Below, piece by piece: positions 9,554-17,499 of a DNA stretch of 34,380 bases. The translations under genes were made by a program, and so were the position numbers. Source of the stretch: Segatella oulorum JCM 14966. Its GTDB lineage: Bacteria; Bacteroidota; Bacteroidia; Bacteroidales; Bacteroidaceae. The notes beneath the pieces are model-generated. The model searched no databases, was not told the DNA's origin, and saw nothing but the letters and a program-made list of their open reading frames with translations. Numbering within the stretch: the first letter of the stretch is position 1; every line of letters starts with the position of its first letter. The stretch is taken from positions 1-34,380 of the forward strand of contig NZ_BAJQ01000028.1 in NCBI RefSeq assembly GCF_000613785.1, read 5' to 3'.

Positions 9554-12500
9554 CCCAAGACTTGATGTCTATATTCTCTAATTTCGTTGAACAAAACGCT
9601 TGAATAAACGCACATGCCAAGCGACTGTTCGTTAATAAAGGTATATTCAAGTCTATGGCAGCACGCCGTATATGGTAACCATTCGTTAACTCATGTACCG
9701 TTAAATTCTTTGGAATATTCACAACCATATCTATTTTCCGCTCTTTCAGCAACGCTAAAGCTTGTGGTTGCTGCCCCGTTTCTGATGGCCAATAAACACG
9801 TGTATTAGGGACACCATTCTCAGAGAGATAGGCACTTGTCCCCCCTGTAGCATAAAGCTCGTAGTGATTGGCAATCAATAATCTCGCTGTTTCTAACATT
9901 TCGGCCTTTTGTTTGGCACCACCTGTCGACAACAACACTGATTTTTGAGGAATACGATAACCTACAGAAAGCATGCTTTTTAACAAAGCGGCATTGGTAT
10001 CATCACCCAAACACCCTACTTCGCCCGTAGAACTCATATCTACACCGAGCACCGGATCGGCCTTTTGAAGACGATTGAATGAGAATTGGCTTGCCTTTAT
10101 GCCCACATAATCAAGATCAAAAAGATTTTTATTCGGCTTTTCAACAGGGAGCCCCAACATCACTTTCGTTGCTAAATCTATAAAATTGAGCTTAAGAACT
10201 TTGCTTACAAACGGGAAAGATCGGCTGGCACGGAGGTTACATTCAATGACTAAGATGTCATTATCGCGTGCCATGAACTGAATATTAAACGGACCATTGA
10301 TATGCAGATTTTTTGCGATTTGTCGACTAATACGCTTAATACGTCTTACCGTCTCAACATAAATCTTCTGTGGTGGAAACTGAATTGTCGCATCACCAGA
10401 ATGGACTCCGGCAAACTCCACATGTTCACTGATAGCATAGACTATGATTTCTCCATTCTTTGCAACAGCATCCATCTCTATCTCTTTCGCATTTTCTATG
10501 AACTTAGAAACTACGACAGGATGGTCTTCACTGACATTAGCTGCCAAAAGTAAGAAACGTTTTAATTCATCTTCATTTGAACAAACATTCATTGCAGCAC
10601 CTGACAACACATAAGATGGGCGCACCAAAACGGGATAGCCAACGCGATTGACAAAGGACTCGATATCTTCCATATTGCTCAAGGCTTGCCATTCAGGTTG
10701 ATTAATACCATGCTCGGTAAGCATTGCAGAGAACTTTGCGCGATCTTCTGCTCCATCTATATCTTGTGCTTGTGTACCTAAAATGGTAACATGCTGTTCA
10801 TCTAATTTCAATGCTAAATTATTAGGTATCTGGCCTCCAGTGCTAACAATCACACCATGTGGACACTCTAAATCAATGATATCCATGACACGCTCAAAAG
10901 TAAGCTCATCAAAATACAGACGATCACACATGTCATAATCGGTTGATACCGTTTCAGGATTATAGTTAATCATCACAGAACGCCAACCTTCTTTACGAAT
11001 TGTATTCAGTGCTTGCACACCACACCAATCAAACTCGACAGAACTTCCAATGCGATAGGCACCCGAACCTAAAACTACGATGGAACGTTTATCATTAGAG
11101 AAGGTGACATCATGAGTCGTACCGCCATAAGTAACATAAAGATAATTGGTTTGTGCAGGATACTCGGCTGCTAAAGTATCAATTTGCTTAACTACAGGGA
11201 GAATACCATAATGCTTACGCAGATTGCGCACCAACAGCGAAGCTTTATGCATATTCTCAACTTCATCTTCTAAGCCTATAGCACGCGCAATCTGGAAATC
11301 AGTAAATCCATAGATTTTTGCTTCCAATAGAAGTTCTTTGTCTAAGGTATTAATATTAAAACGACATAACTCTTTATTAATATCGACCAAATGCTGCAAC
11401 TTTTGCAGGAACCACTTATCAATTTTAGTTAGTTCATGTATCTGGTCTATAGTATAGCCATGTTGTAGTGCCTTAGACAACACAAAAATACGTTTGTCAG
11501 TCGGTTCACGCAAGGCTGCATCTATATCTGCTATTGCAAGCTCTTTATTATCAACAAAGCCATGCATGCCTTGCCCTATCATTCGGAGTCCTTTCTGAAT
11601 AGCTTCTTCAAAATTCCGCCCTATGGCCATAACCTCACCCACAGACTTCATGCTCGACCCCAATTCCTTATCTACACCATGAAATTTCGATAAATCCCAG
11701 CGTGGAATCTTACAAACGACATAATCAAGAGCGGGCTCGAAGAAAGCACTCGTGGTTTTTGTTACAGAATTTTTTAATTCAAAAAGTCCATAGCCGAGTC
11801 CTAACTTTGCAGCAATAAAAGCTAATGGGTAACCTGTTGCTTTTGAAGCTAAAGCAGATGAACGTGAGAGACGAGCATTTACTTCGATTACACGATAGTC
11901 TTCACTCACAGGGTCAAAGGCATATTGCACATTACACTCACCAATGATACCTATATGCCGAATGATTTTTATTGATAATGCACGTAACTTATGATACTCA
12001 TGATTGGTCAGCGTTTGTGAAGGGGCGACAACAATACTCTCACCTGTGTGAATGCCTAATGGATCAAAATTCTCCATGTTACAAACAGTGATACAATTAT
12101 CATATTGGTCGCGGACGACTTCGTATTCTATTTCCTTCCAGCCCTTTAAACTTTTCTCAACCAATACTTGTGGTGAAAAAGAAAAAGCTTTTTCACAAAG
12201 TTTATTTAGTTCGTCCTCATTATCAGCAAAGCCTGATCCTAAGCCTCCTAAAGCATAGGCTGCACGAATTATGACGGGATAACCTAAATCAGATGCAGCT
12301 CTTCTCGCTCCTGCAATATCTTCACAAGCTTCACTCTTAATCGTATTAACATTAATCTTATCTAATTCTTCAACAAAGCGTTCTCTATCCTCTGTCTTCA
12401 TGATGGCTGTAACAGGTGTACCTAATACTTGTACTCCATATTTAGCAAATACACCTGATTGCTCTAATGCCACACCACAATTTAATGCCGTCTGCCCACC

Positions 12501-12767
12501 AAAAGACAAAAGAACCCCATCGGGACGCTCTTTCTGAATGACCCGCTCAACGAAATAAGGTTGGACAGGAAGAAAATAAATATGGTCGGCAACCCCCTCT
12601 GAAGTTTGCACGGTCGCAATATTAGGATTAATCAATATGGTTTCAATACCTTCTTCACGAAGTGCTTTTAATGCTTGAGAACCAGAATAGTCGAACTCAC
12701 CCGCTTCACCGATTTTCAGTGCACCGGAACCCAACAGCAATACCTTTTTAATATCATTGTGCTTCAT
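9543..12767 (-). CDS. carB: Carbamoyl-phosphate synthase large subunit CarB
   Basis: Makes carbamoyl phosphate from bicarbonate, ammonia (channelled from CarA) and two ATP, feeding pyrimidine and arginine synthesis. The 1074-residue length is complete. Two homologous ATP-grasp halves are visible: the first opens LLLGSGALKIGEAGEFDYSG and the second near residue 560 opens VVLGSGAYRIGSSVEFDWCG. The last 140 residues form the MGS-type allosteric domain (LLSTGGAKQKAEML, ATGGTSAYL). It lies 8 bases after carA in the same operon. The sequence is distinctly AT-richer than the plus-strand genes at 19-23 kb. Confidence 0.98.
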   Translation of the reverse strand: MKHNDIKKVLLLGSGALKIGEAGEFDYSGSQALKALREEGIETILINPNIATVQTSEGVADHIYFLPVQPYFVERVIQKERPDGVLLSFGGQTALNCGVALEQSGVFAKYGVQVLGTPVTAIMKTEDRERFVEELDKINVNTIKSEACEDIAGARRAASDLGYPVIIRAAYALGGLGSGFADNEDELNKLCEKAFSFSPQVLVEKSLKGWKEIEYEVVRDQYDNCITVCNMENFDPLGIHTGESIVVAPSQTLTNHEYHKLRALSIKIIRHIGIIGECNVQYAFDPVSEDYRVIEVNARLSRSSALASKATGYPLAFIAAKLGLGYGLFELKNSVTKTTSAFFEPALDYVVCKIPRWDLSKFHGVDKELGSSMKSVGEVMAIGRNFEEAIQKGLRMIGQGMHGFVDNKELAIADIDAALREPTDKRIFVLSKALQHGYTIDQIHELTKIDKWFLQKLQHLVDINKELCRFNINTLDKELLLEAKIYGFTDFQIARAIGLEDEVENMHKASLLVRNLRKHYGILPVVKQIDTLAAEYPAQTNYLYVTYGGTTHDVTFSNDKRSIVVLGSGAYRIGSSVEFDWCGVQALNTIRKEGWRSVMINYNPETVSTDYDMCDRLYFDELTFERVMDIIDLECPHGVIVSTGGQIPNNLALKLDEQHVTILGTQAQDIDGAEDRAKFSAMLTEHGINQPEWQALSNMEDIESFVNRVGYPVLVRPSYVLSGAAMNVCSNEDELKRFLLLAANVSEDHPVVVSKFIENAKEIEMDAVAKNGEIIVYAISEHVEFAGVHSGDATIQFPPQKIYVETVRRIKRISRQIAKNLHINGPFNIQFMARDNDILVIECNLRASRSFPFVSKVLKLNFIDLATKVMLGLPVEKPNKNLFDLDYVGIKASQFSFNRLQKADPVLGVDMSSTGEVGCLGDDTNAALLKSMLSVGYRIPQKSVLLSTGGAKQKAEMLETARLLIANHYELYATGGTSAYLSENGVPNTRVYWPSETGQQPQALALLKERKIDMVVNIPKNLTVHELTNGYHIRRAAIDLNIPLLTNSRLACAFIQAFCSTKLENIDIKSWDEY

Positions 12768-12775
12768 TATACTAA

Positions 12776-13852
12776 CTATTTTAATGTCTCTATAAACTTA
12801 TCAAAAATAAACTCTGTATCAACAGGACCTGAACAAGCCTCAGGATGGAACTGACAACTAAACCAAGGTTTCTCTTTATGCCGAATACCTTCGTTCGAGC
12901 CATCATTCATATTCACAAATAGTTCTTCCCAATCTTGCCCCAAGGTCTTTGCGTCTACTGCATAACCATGGTTTTGGCTTGTTACAAAACAGCGATTTGT
13001 ATCCTTCATACGAACAGGTTGGTTATGCCCTCTATGACCATATTTCAACTTATAGATAGTAGCTCCGGCAGCCTTTGAAAGTAATTGATTTCCCATGCAA
13101 ATACCACAGATAGGCTTATTGCTCTCGCTCATCTGCTTGCGTAAGATGTTTACAGCCGCTGAACATAAGTTAGGATCACCCGGACCATTGGATAAAAACA
13201 GACCATCAAAGCTCAATTTCGTATAGTCATAATCCCAGGGGACGCGGATTACTTCCACCCCACGCTGTATCAGGCAACGAATAATATTTGCTTTTGCACC
13301 ACAATCAAGCAAAACAACCTTTTTTCCTGCACCCTCATTATAGCGGATAATCTCTTTGCAGGATACCTGATTAACAAAGTTTATGCTGGCATAATCTACC
13401 TCTTGGACTTCTCTTTCATCATCATCAAAGACCAGCCTTCCCATCATCACACCATGCGAACGCAAGACCTTTGTTAGTTCACGCGTATCAATTCCTGTTA
13501 CACCAGGAATCTTCTCACGCTTCAACCAATCAGACAAACTCTCCACAGCATTCCAATGATTATAAAATGAGCTATAATCATTCACGATAAGTCCAGAGAT
13601 ATAAATTCGGTCGCTCTCCATAAAAAGAGGAAGCCCTTGCGCATCCATTGTAAAAGCTGGCACACCGTAATTACCCACTAAAGGATAGGTTAGCACTAAC
13701 AATTGTCCTGCATAAGATGGGTCTGTAAGACTTTCAGGATAGCCCACCATTGCAGTATTAAACACAACTTCTCCTGCAACAGGGGCTTCATAACCAAAGC
13801 TCTTTCCACGGAAAGTTGTGCCATCACTCAAGACTAATGTCACGTTCTTCAT
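12776..13852 (-). CDS. carA: Carbamoyl-phosphate synthase small subunit CarA
   Basis: Glutamine amidotransferase subunit that releases ammonia from glutamine and passes it to CarB. The 358-residue protein has the N-terminal CarA domain (LVLSDGTTFRGKSFGYEAPVAGEVVFNT) and a C-terminal class I amidotransferase. The nucleophile Cys is in CGICMGNQLL and the His/Glu pair in FHPEACSGP. The residue after CMG is Asn where E. coli CarA has His. It lies 60 bases after purF and 8 before carB. The purF-carA spacer holds the perfect palindrome TATACGCGTATA. Confidence 0.97.
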   Translation of the reverse strand: MKNVTLVLSDGTTFRGKSFGYEAPVAGEVVFNTAMVGYPESLTDPSYAGQLLVLTYPLVGNYGVPAFTMDAQGLPLFMESDRIYISGLIVNDYSSFYNHWNAVESLSDWLKREKIPGVTGIDTRELTKVLRSHGVMMGRLVFDDDEREVQEVDYASINFVNQVSCKEIIRYNEGAGKKVVLLDCGAKANIIRCLIQRGVEVIRVPWDYDYTKLSFDGLFLSNGPGDPNLCSAAVNILRKQMSESNKPICGICMGNQLLSKAAGATIYKLKYGHRGHNQPVRMKDTNRCFVTSQNHGYAVDAKTLGQDWEELFVNMNDGSNEGIRHKEKPWFSCQFHPEACSGPVDTEFIFDKFIETLK

Positions 13853-13881
13853 TTCTCTATGTTGTTTTTATAAGTTGTTAC

Positions 13882-13893
13882 TATACGCGTATA
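13882..13893. promoter_or_regulatory. Perfect 12-bp palindrome upstream of carA
   Basis: TATACGCGTATA lies in the 60-base purF-carA spacer, about 30 bases before the carA start. It is a plausible operator or chance palindrome; no regulator can be named from the window. Confidence 0.35.
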
Positions 13894-13912
13894 TACAAGA
13901 AGAATTAGAGAA

Positions 13913-15384
13913 CTACTTCCCTAATTCTTTTTGCTCATAATAATTAATAAAAGATTGGTTGCACAATCTCGTCCCCCCAAAAGTGGGATAATGCCCTGTA
14001 AAATACCAATCGCCTTGATGCTTCGGTATAGCATGATGAAGTCCTTCTATACTCTGGAATACAAGCTCTATAGGTGTTGTGACACCCGAAGGCCTAAGCA
14101 TCTTAACAATCTGCTGATTTATCTCATCAACAGAAAATGGCTCATACAGCATGCGAACACCATTTTGCATGGGAATATTCTCCGTCTTCTTCAACTCTTG
14201 CAAACATGATTCGTATGTATTATGAATGATATGCCCCATGCCTCGCTCCTTCAATAAAGCAATCGTAGCACGGAACACACAGAACTCCTCTAAACGCGGC
14301 ATATCAATACCATAATAGTCCGGGTAGCGTATTTGTGGGGCACTACTTACAACGACAATCTTCTTAGGATGAAGACGATTCAGTATACGCAGGATACTCT
14401 TTTTTAAAGTTGTGCCACGAACAATACTATCATCTATAACAACCAAGTTGTCAACATGGGGTACAATGCTCCCGTAAGTAATATCATAGACGTGGCTTGC
14501 CAAATCATTGCGACTGTTTCCCTCTGCAATAAATGTACGCAGTTTTATATCTTTCCATGCTACTTTCTCTGAACGCACACGTACACTCAGGATTGCTTCC
14601 AACTCCTCATGAGTCGGGATGTGCCCTAAGCATTCTATTTGCTTTATTTTTTGTGCGTCAAGATACTTTGTTAACCCATTCTGCAACCCGTAATATGCAA
14701 CTTCTGCCGTGTTGGGAATATACGAGAACACCGTATGTTGCAAATCACCATCAACGGCTTTCAACACTGAAGGAACTAACAATTCGCCCAAACGTTCGCG
14801 CTCAGCATAAATATCACGGTCAGAACCTCGGCTAAAATAAATTCGTTCAAAAGAGCAGGGTGCCGCCTCCTTTGGTGCAATGATTTGCTCAACCAGACAT
14901 TCACCATTCTTTTTCACCATCAAGGCTTGTCCTGGCTGTAACTCCAATACATCATCACACTCTAAGTCAAATGTGGTTTGCAACACAGGGCGTTCACTGG
15001 CCAAGACAACAATCTCGTCATCCTTATAATAGAATGCCGGACGAATGCCCCAAGGATCGCGCATGGAAAACATCTCACCACTGCCCGTAACCCCACAAAC
15101 AACATAACCTCCATCAAAACGTGGCATCGTTGTTTGCAACACATTTTTCATATCCACATGCTGCTCTATATAAGATGTAATGGCTATATTTTCTAATCCT
15201 CGTTTCTTTGCTGCATCGAAATTACGCTCCACTTCGCGATCCAACCGATGCCCCATCAATTCCAACATAATATAGGTGTCGCTATAAATACGTGGAAATT
15301 GACCTTGTTGCGTGAGTTGATGAAAGACTTCATCCACATTGGTCATGTTGAAATTACCACAGAAGCAAAGATTTTGCTTTCCAA
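13913..15384 (-). CDS. purF: Amidophosphoribosyltransferase PurF, C-terminal part (frameshifted)
   Basis: Phosphoribosyltransferase half of PurF, which uses PRPP and ammonia from glutamine in the first committed step of purine synthesis. The open frame from 13913 extends upstream to 15412, but authentic homology begins at CGNFNMTNVDEVFHQ near 15362. The PRPP-binding signature LVVIDDSIVRGTTLKKS is intact, as is YFSRGSDRDIYAERERLGE. The N-terminal amidotransferase half is in another frame (15354-15800). The frames join if two bases are restored (or one removed) between 15358 and 15383. The joined protein would be about 629 residues, matching the long Bacteroidetes PurF type. It precedes carA by 60 bases. 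Confidence 0.9.
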
Positions 15385-15800
15385 TTGTTTCGGCGCAAAA
15401 AAGGATGCACATAGGTTATGCCACTCTTACCCGTTGTGCTGTAGCGAAGATGTCCCATATAAAGCTCGCCGGCGAAAGGAAGATTTTCCTTTGCATATTC
15501 TACATCGGTCAGATTTTGAGCTTCAACACATGCATAGCTGTTGTGTACCTTACCGAAAATCTCTGTGATAGCATTCGACCCTTCAGCACGCTCCCGAAAC
15601 ATATATTCAGAACCTGCTTCAGAATCAAGTTTGACGCATGCCATCCCAGCTCCTTCCTGTCCACGATTGTGCTGCTTCTCCATCATCAAATAAAGTTTGT
15701 TTAGTCCATACATCCATGTGCCATACTTCTCTTGATAATAAGATAGAGGCTTTAGCAGCCGTATTAATGCTACACCACAATCTTCTTTTAATTCTTCCAT
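15354..15800 (-). CDS. purF: Amidophosphoribosyltransferase PurF, N-terminal part (frameshifted)
   Basis: Class II (Ntn) glutamine amidotransferase half of PurF. The start at 15800 gives MEELKEDCGVALIRLLKP, a 7-residue propeptide followed by the nucleophilic Cys8 that becomes N-terminal after processing. HNRGQEGAGMACVKL and YMGHLRYSTTGKSGITYVHPF follow as in the family. The frame then runs KAKSLLLW and stops at 15354, just where CGNFN should appear in the other frame. The open frame extends upstream to 15944, but those residues overlap a terminator and the previous gene and are not PurF-like. No -7 box was recognised in the short spacer to the export gene. Confidence 0.9.
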   Translation of the reverse strand: MEELKEDCGVALIRLLKPLSYYQEKYGTWMYGLNKLYLMMEKQHNRGQEGAGMACVKLDSEAGSEYMFRERAEGSNAITEIFGKVHNSYACVEAQNLTDVEYAKENLPFAGELYMGHLRYSTTGKSGITYVHPFLRRNNWKAKSLLLW

Positions 15801-15832
15801 GCCGAAAACGCCTTTACTTAATATTGTTAAAC

Positions 15833-15873
15833 AAAAAAAAGAATGAAAACGACAACGCTTTTCCATTCTTTTA
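15833..15873 (-). terminator. Intrinsic terminator of the export lipoprotein gene
   Basis: On the minus strand AAAAGAATG pairs with CATTCTTTT, extended by weaker A-T pairs around GCGTTGTCG, and runs into nine Ts. It lies between the export gene stop (15881) and the purF start (15800), separating the two units. Confidence 0.75.
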
Positions 15874-15880
15874 TTTCTCA

Positions 15881-16672
15881 TCACCGCAACAAACCTACCG
15901 TGAAAGAAGCTAAGCTCACGACAATCCCTATCAACGAGAACCACAACGAAGTGGAGCTACTAATCATCGAGTTCTGCGCTTGCACCGTATTGGGTTGCAC
16001 ATAGATAATATCGTTTTGCTGCAAATAGTAATAAGGAGAATTGATGATATTTGCATCATTCAAATTCAAACGATGATATTCTTTTTCTCCATCCGCCTTC
16101 TCACGAATAAGAATGATGTTATCACGTTTTCCATATATGGTTAAGTCCCCTGCTTGTGCCAGAGCTTCTATGATGCTAATCTTCTCGGTTGAGACGGGTA
16201 TCACGCCTGGTGATTTCACCTCGCCTGTAATGGTGACACGATAACTCGCCATACGCACCGTTACCACAGGATTTTCATTTGCAGCCAGATAAGGAGCAAT
16301 CTTATTTTTAATCATATCCTCACACTGATTTTTGGTTAATCCTGCCACATGTAACTTGCCCACTACCGGAAAATTGATGTTACCCTGATTGTCAACCAAA
16401 TAACCATCGGTGGTTGTCGTTGTCCCTACGGCTTGTCCTCCTCTGCTCCCGCCAGTTCCATTATTAAAAGGAGCAGAGACTTGTGGATCGGTAGTGTTCA
16501 CCGTTACCAAAATTAAGTCTTTGGGCATGATGTGCGCATCATAAAGACCTTTCGATGCAGCCAAACTCACTTCATCAATATTCTTGAAATAAGCAACTTT
16601 CTTCACTCCTGCACAAGCGCTTAACAATAAAATTCCCACACAAATATAAAATAGGGACAAGACTTTTTTCAT
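15881..16672 (-). CDS. Wza/BexD-type polysaccharide export outer-membrane lipoprotein
   Basis: 263 residues. The N-terminus MKKVLSLFYICVGILLLSAC is a lipoprotein signal with Cys20. Next comes a Poly_export domain (DAHIMPKDLILVTVNTTDP, then VDNQGNINFPVVGKLHVAGLT) and a SLBB-like domain (YRVTITGEVKSPGVIPV, ISIIEALAQAGDLTIYGKRDNIILIRE). The C-terminus is a hydrophobic helix (LWFSLIGIVVSLASFTVGLL), as in Bacteroidetes Wza homologues. Such proteins form the outer-membrane pore for capsule or exopolysaccharide. No Wzc kinase or glycosyltransferase is adjacent, and promoter and terminator flank the gene, so here it is a stand-alone unit. Confidence 0.92.
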   Translation of the reverse strand: MKKVLSLFYICVGILLLSACAGVKKVAYFKNIDEVSLAASKGLYDAHIMPKDLILVTVNTTDPQVSAPFNNGTGGSRGGQAVGTTTTTDGYLVDNQGNINFPVVGKLHVAGLTKNQCEDMIKNKIAPYLAANENPVVTVRMASYRVTITGEVKSPGVIPVSTEKISIIEALAQAGDLTIYGKRDNIILIREKADGEKEYHRLNLNDANIINSPYYYLQQNDIIYVQPNTVQAQNSMISSSTSLWFSLIGIVVSLASFTVGLLR

Positions 16673-16699
16673 ACGTAACTCTTAAAACTTATCGTGTTG

Positions 16700-16707
16700 C
16701 AAAATTA
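16700..16707 (-). promoter_or_regulatory. Promoter -7 box of the export lipoprotein gene (TAATTTTG)
   Basis: The minus strand reads TAATTTTG, matching TAnnTTTG, about 30 bases before the start codon at 16672. Confidence 0.65.
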
Positions 16708-16815
16708 AGTTTATTTTTTGGGAATGGCAAATATTTCTCTCATTAATATAATAGCGACAAGGTGACATCCTATATTCCCTATTTCCTCCACCTTTCACTT
16801 CTGAGCGGAAATGGT

Positions 16816-16853
16816 ACAACAAAAAGGTGCGACTGCATTCAGCCACACCTTTT
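16816..16853 (-). terminator. Intrinsic terminator of the mmdA-BCCP unit
   Basis: On the minus strand a 12-bp stem with two G-U pairs (AAGGTGTGGCTG with CAGTCGCACCTT) around a 4-nt loop is followed by a T-run. It lies about 20 bases after the biotin carrier stop at 16871 and closes the operon, so no further decarboxylase subunit is co-transcribed. Confidence 0.85.
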
Positions 16854-16870
16854 ATATTATATAAGTCGAT

Positions 16871-17160
16871 TTATTCTATCACGACCAAGGGATCTTCTTC
16901 AAGTACACTCTGTCCCACTTTCACGCAGACAGCCGTAACCTTTCCGGCCTTTTCGGCCTCAATGTTATTAGCCATTTTCATAGCCTCCAACACAACTACG
17001 GTGTCACCTGCTTTCACTTCCTGTCCCACTTCAACGCTAATCGCAGTGATTGTTCCAGGCAGTGGTGCTTTCACTGCGTTGTTGGCATTGATATTGGCTG
17101 CAGCAACAGGTGCCTCTGCATCATCAGAACTTTCAGCAGGCTTACCCAACACAACTTCTT
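16871..17160 (-). CDS. Biotin carboxyl carrier protein, C-terminal biotinyl domain (frameshifted)
   Basis: Carries the swinging biotin arm of a methylmalonyl/propionyl-CoA carboxyltransferase system. The frame contains an Ala/Asn-rich linker and then a complete biotinyl domain: [18 protein letters not shown], the biotinylation motif EAMKM, and [23 protein letters not shown]. The N-terminal segment is in another frame (to 17301). Restoring one A in the A-rich run at 17162-17174 joins them into a 143-residue protein reading EEVVLGKP across the junction. It ends the mmdA unit, just before the terminator. Confidence 0.9.
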
Positions 17161-17301
17161 CTTTTCTTCTTTTTCTTTCTGCTCTAATTGCACTTTGTAT
17201 TCGTCGCCATTCACGCAGATAGAAGCCACATTGTTCTCATCGATTTCTTGGATGGCAACTTGATATTCCTTGCCATCAATCGTATATTTAAATTCTTTCA
17301 T
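17161..17301 (-). CDS. Biotin carboxyl carrier protein, N-terminal segment (frameshifted)
   Basis: The start at 17301 gives [20 protein letters not shown], the typical N-terminal strand of Bacteroidetes decarboxylase/carboxylase biotin carriers. A charged KEKEEKKK stretch follows, where the frame is lost in an A-rich run. The same open frame continues to 17071 but there encodes no family sequence. The start is 9 bases after the upstream 49-residue gene, indicating one operon. Confidence 0.85.
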
Positions 17302-17310
17302 ATTGTTTGC

Positions 17311-17460
17311 TTATGGTTTTGGAGTTAGCGATAAGAATTTTGCATTCCACATCGTCTCGCGAGGTTGGATTGTGATAATGCCAGCTTCTTCATCGTGTAC
17401 ATTGTTTCCTTCAAATTCGTAGAGTGCCATTGCTATGGCAGCAAAAACATTTTTATCCAT
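17311..17460 (-). CDS. 49-aa protein between carboxyltransferase and biotin carrier
   Basis: A short gene with start ATG at 17460 and stop at 17311. The product begins MDKNVFAAIAMALYEFEG and continues through NNVHDEEAGIITI and MWNAKFLSL. It has a short, mildly hydrophobic N-terminal helix, but not a clear membrane anchor. Its place between mmdA (39 bases upstream) and the biotin carrier (9 bases downstream) matches the slot used by small accessory (OadG/MmdD-like) subunits in sodium-pump decarboxylases. From memory, similar short proteins sit here in other Bacteroidales. The assembly-factor role is inference. Confidence 0.8.
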   Translation of the reverse strand: MDKNVFAAIAMALYEFEGNNVHDEEAGIITIQPRETMWNAKFLSLTPKP

Positions 17461-17499
17461 TATACATCTGCTTATTTAAAATGTTTCGGAAAAACCTGC

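Noticed and set aside
15801..15944. N-terminal extension of purF
   Set aside because: It covers a terminator and the end of the export gene; the catalytic Cys must be close to the N-terminus for propeptide processing.
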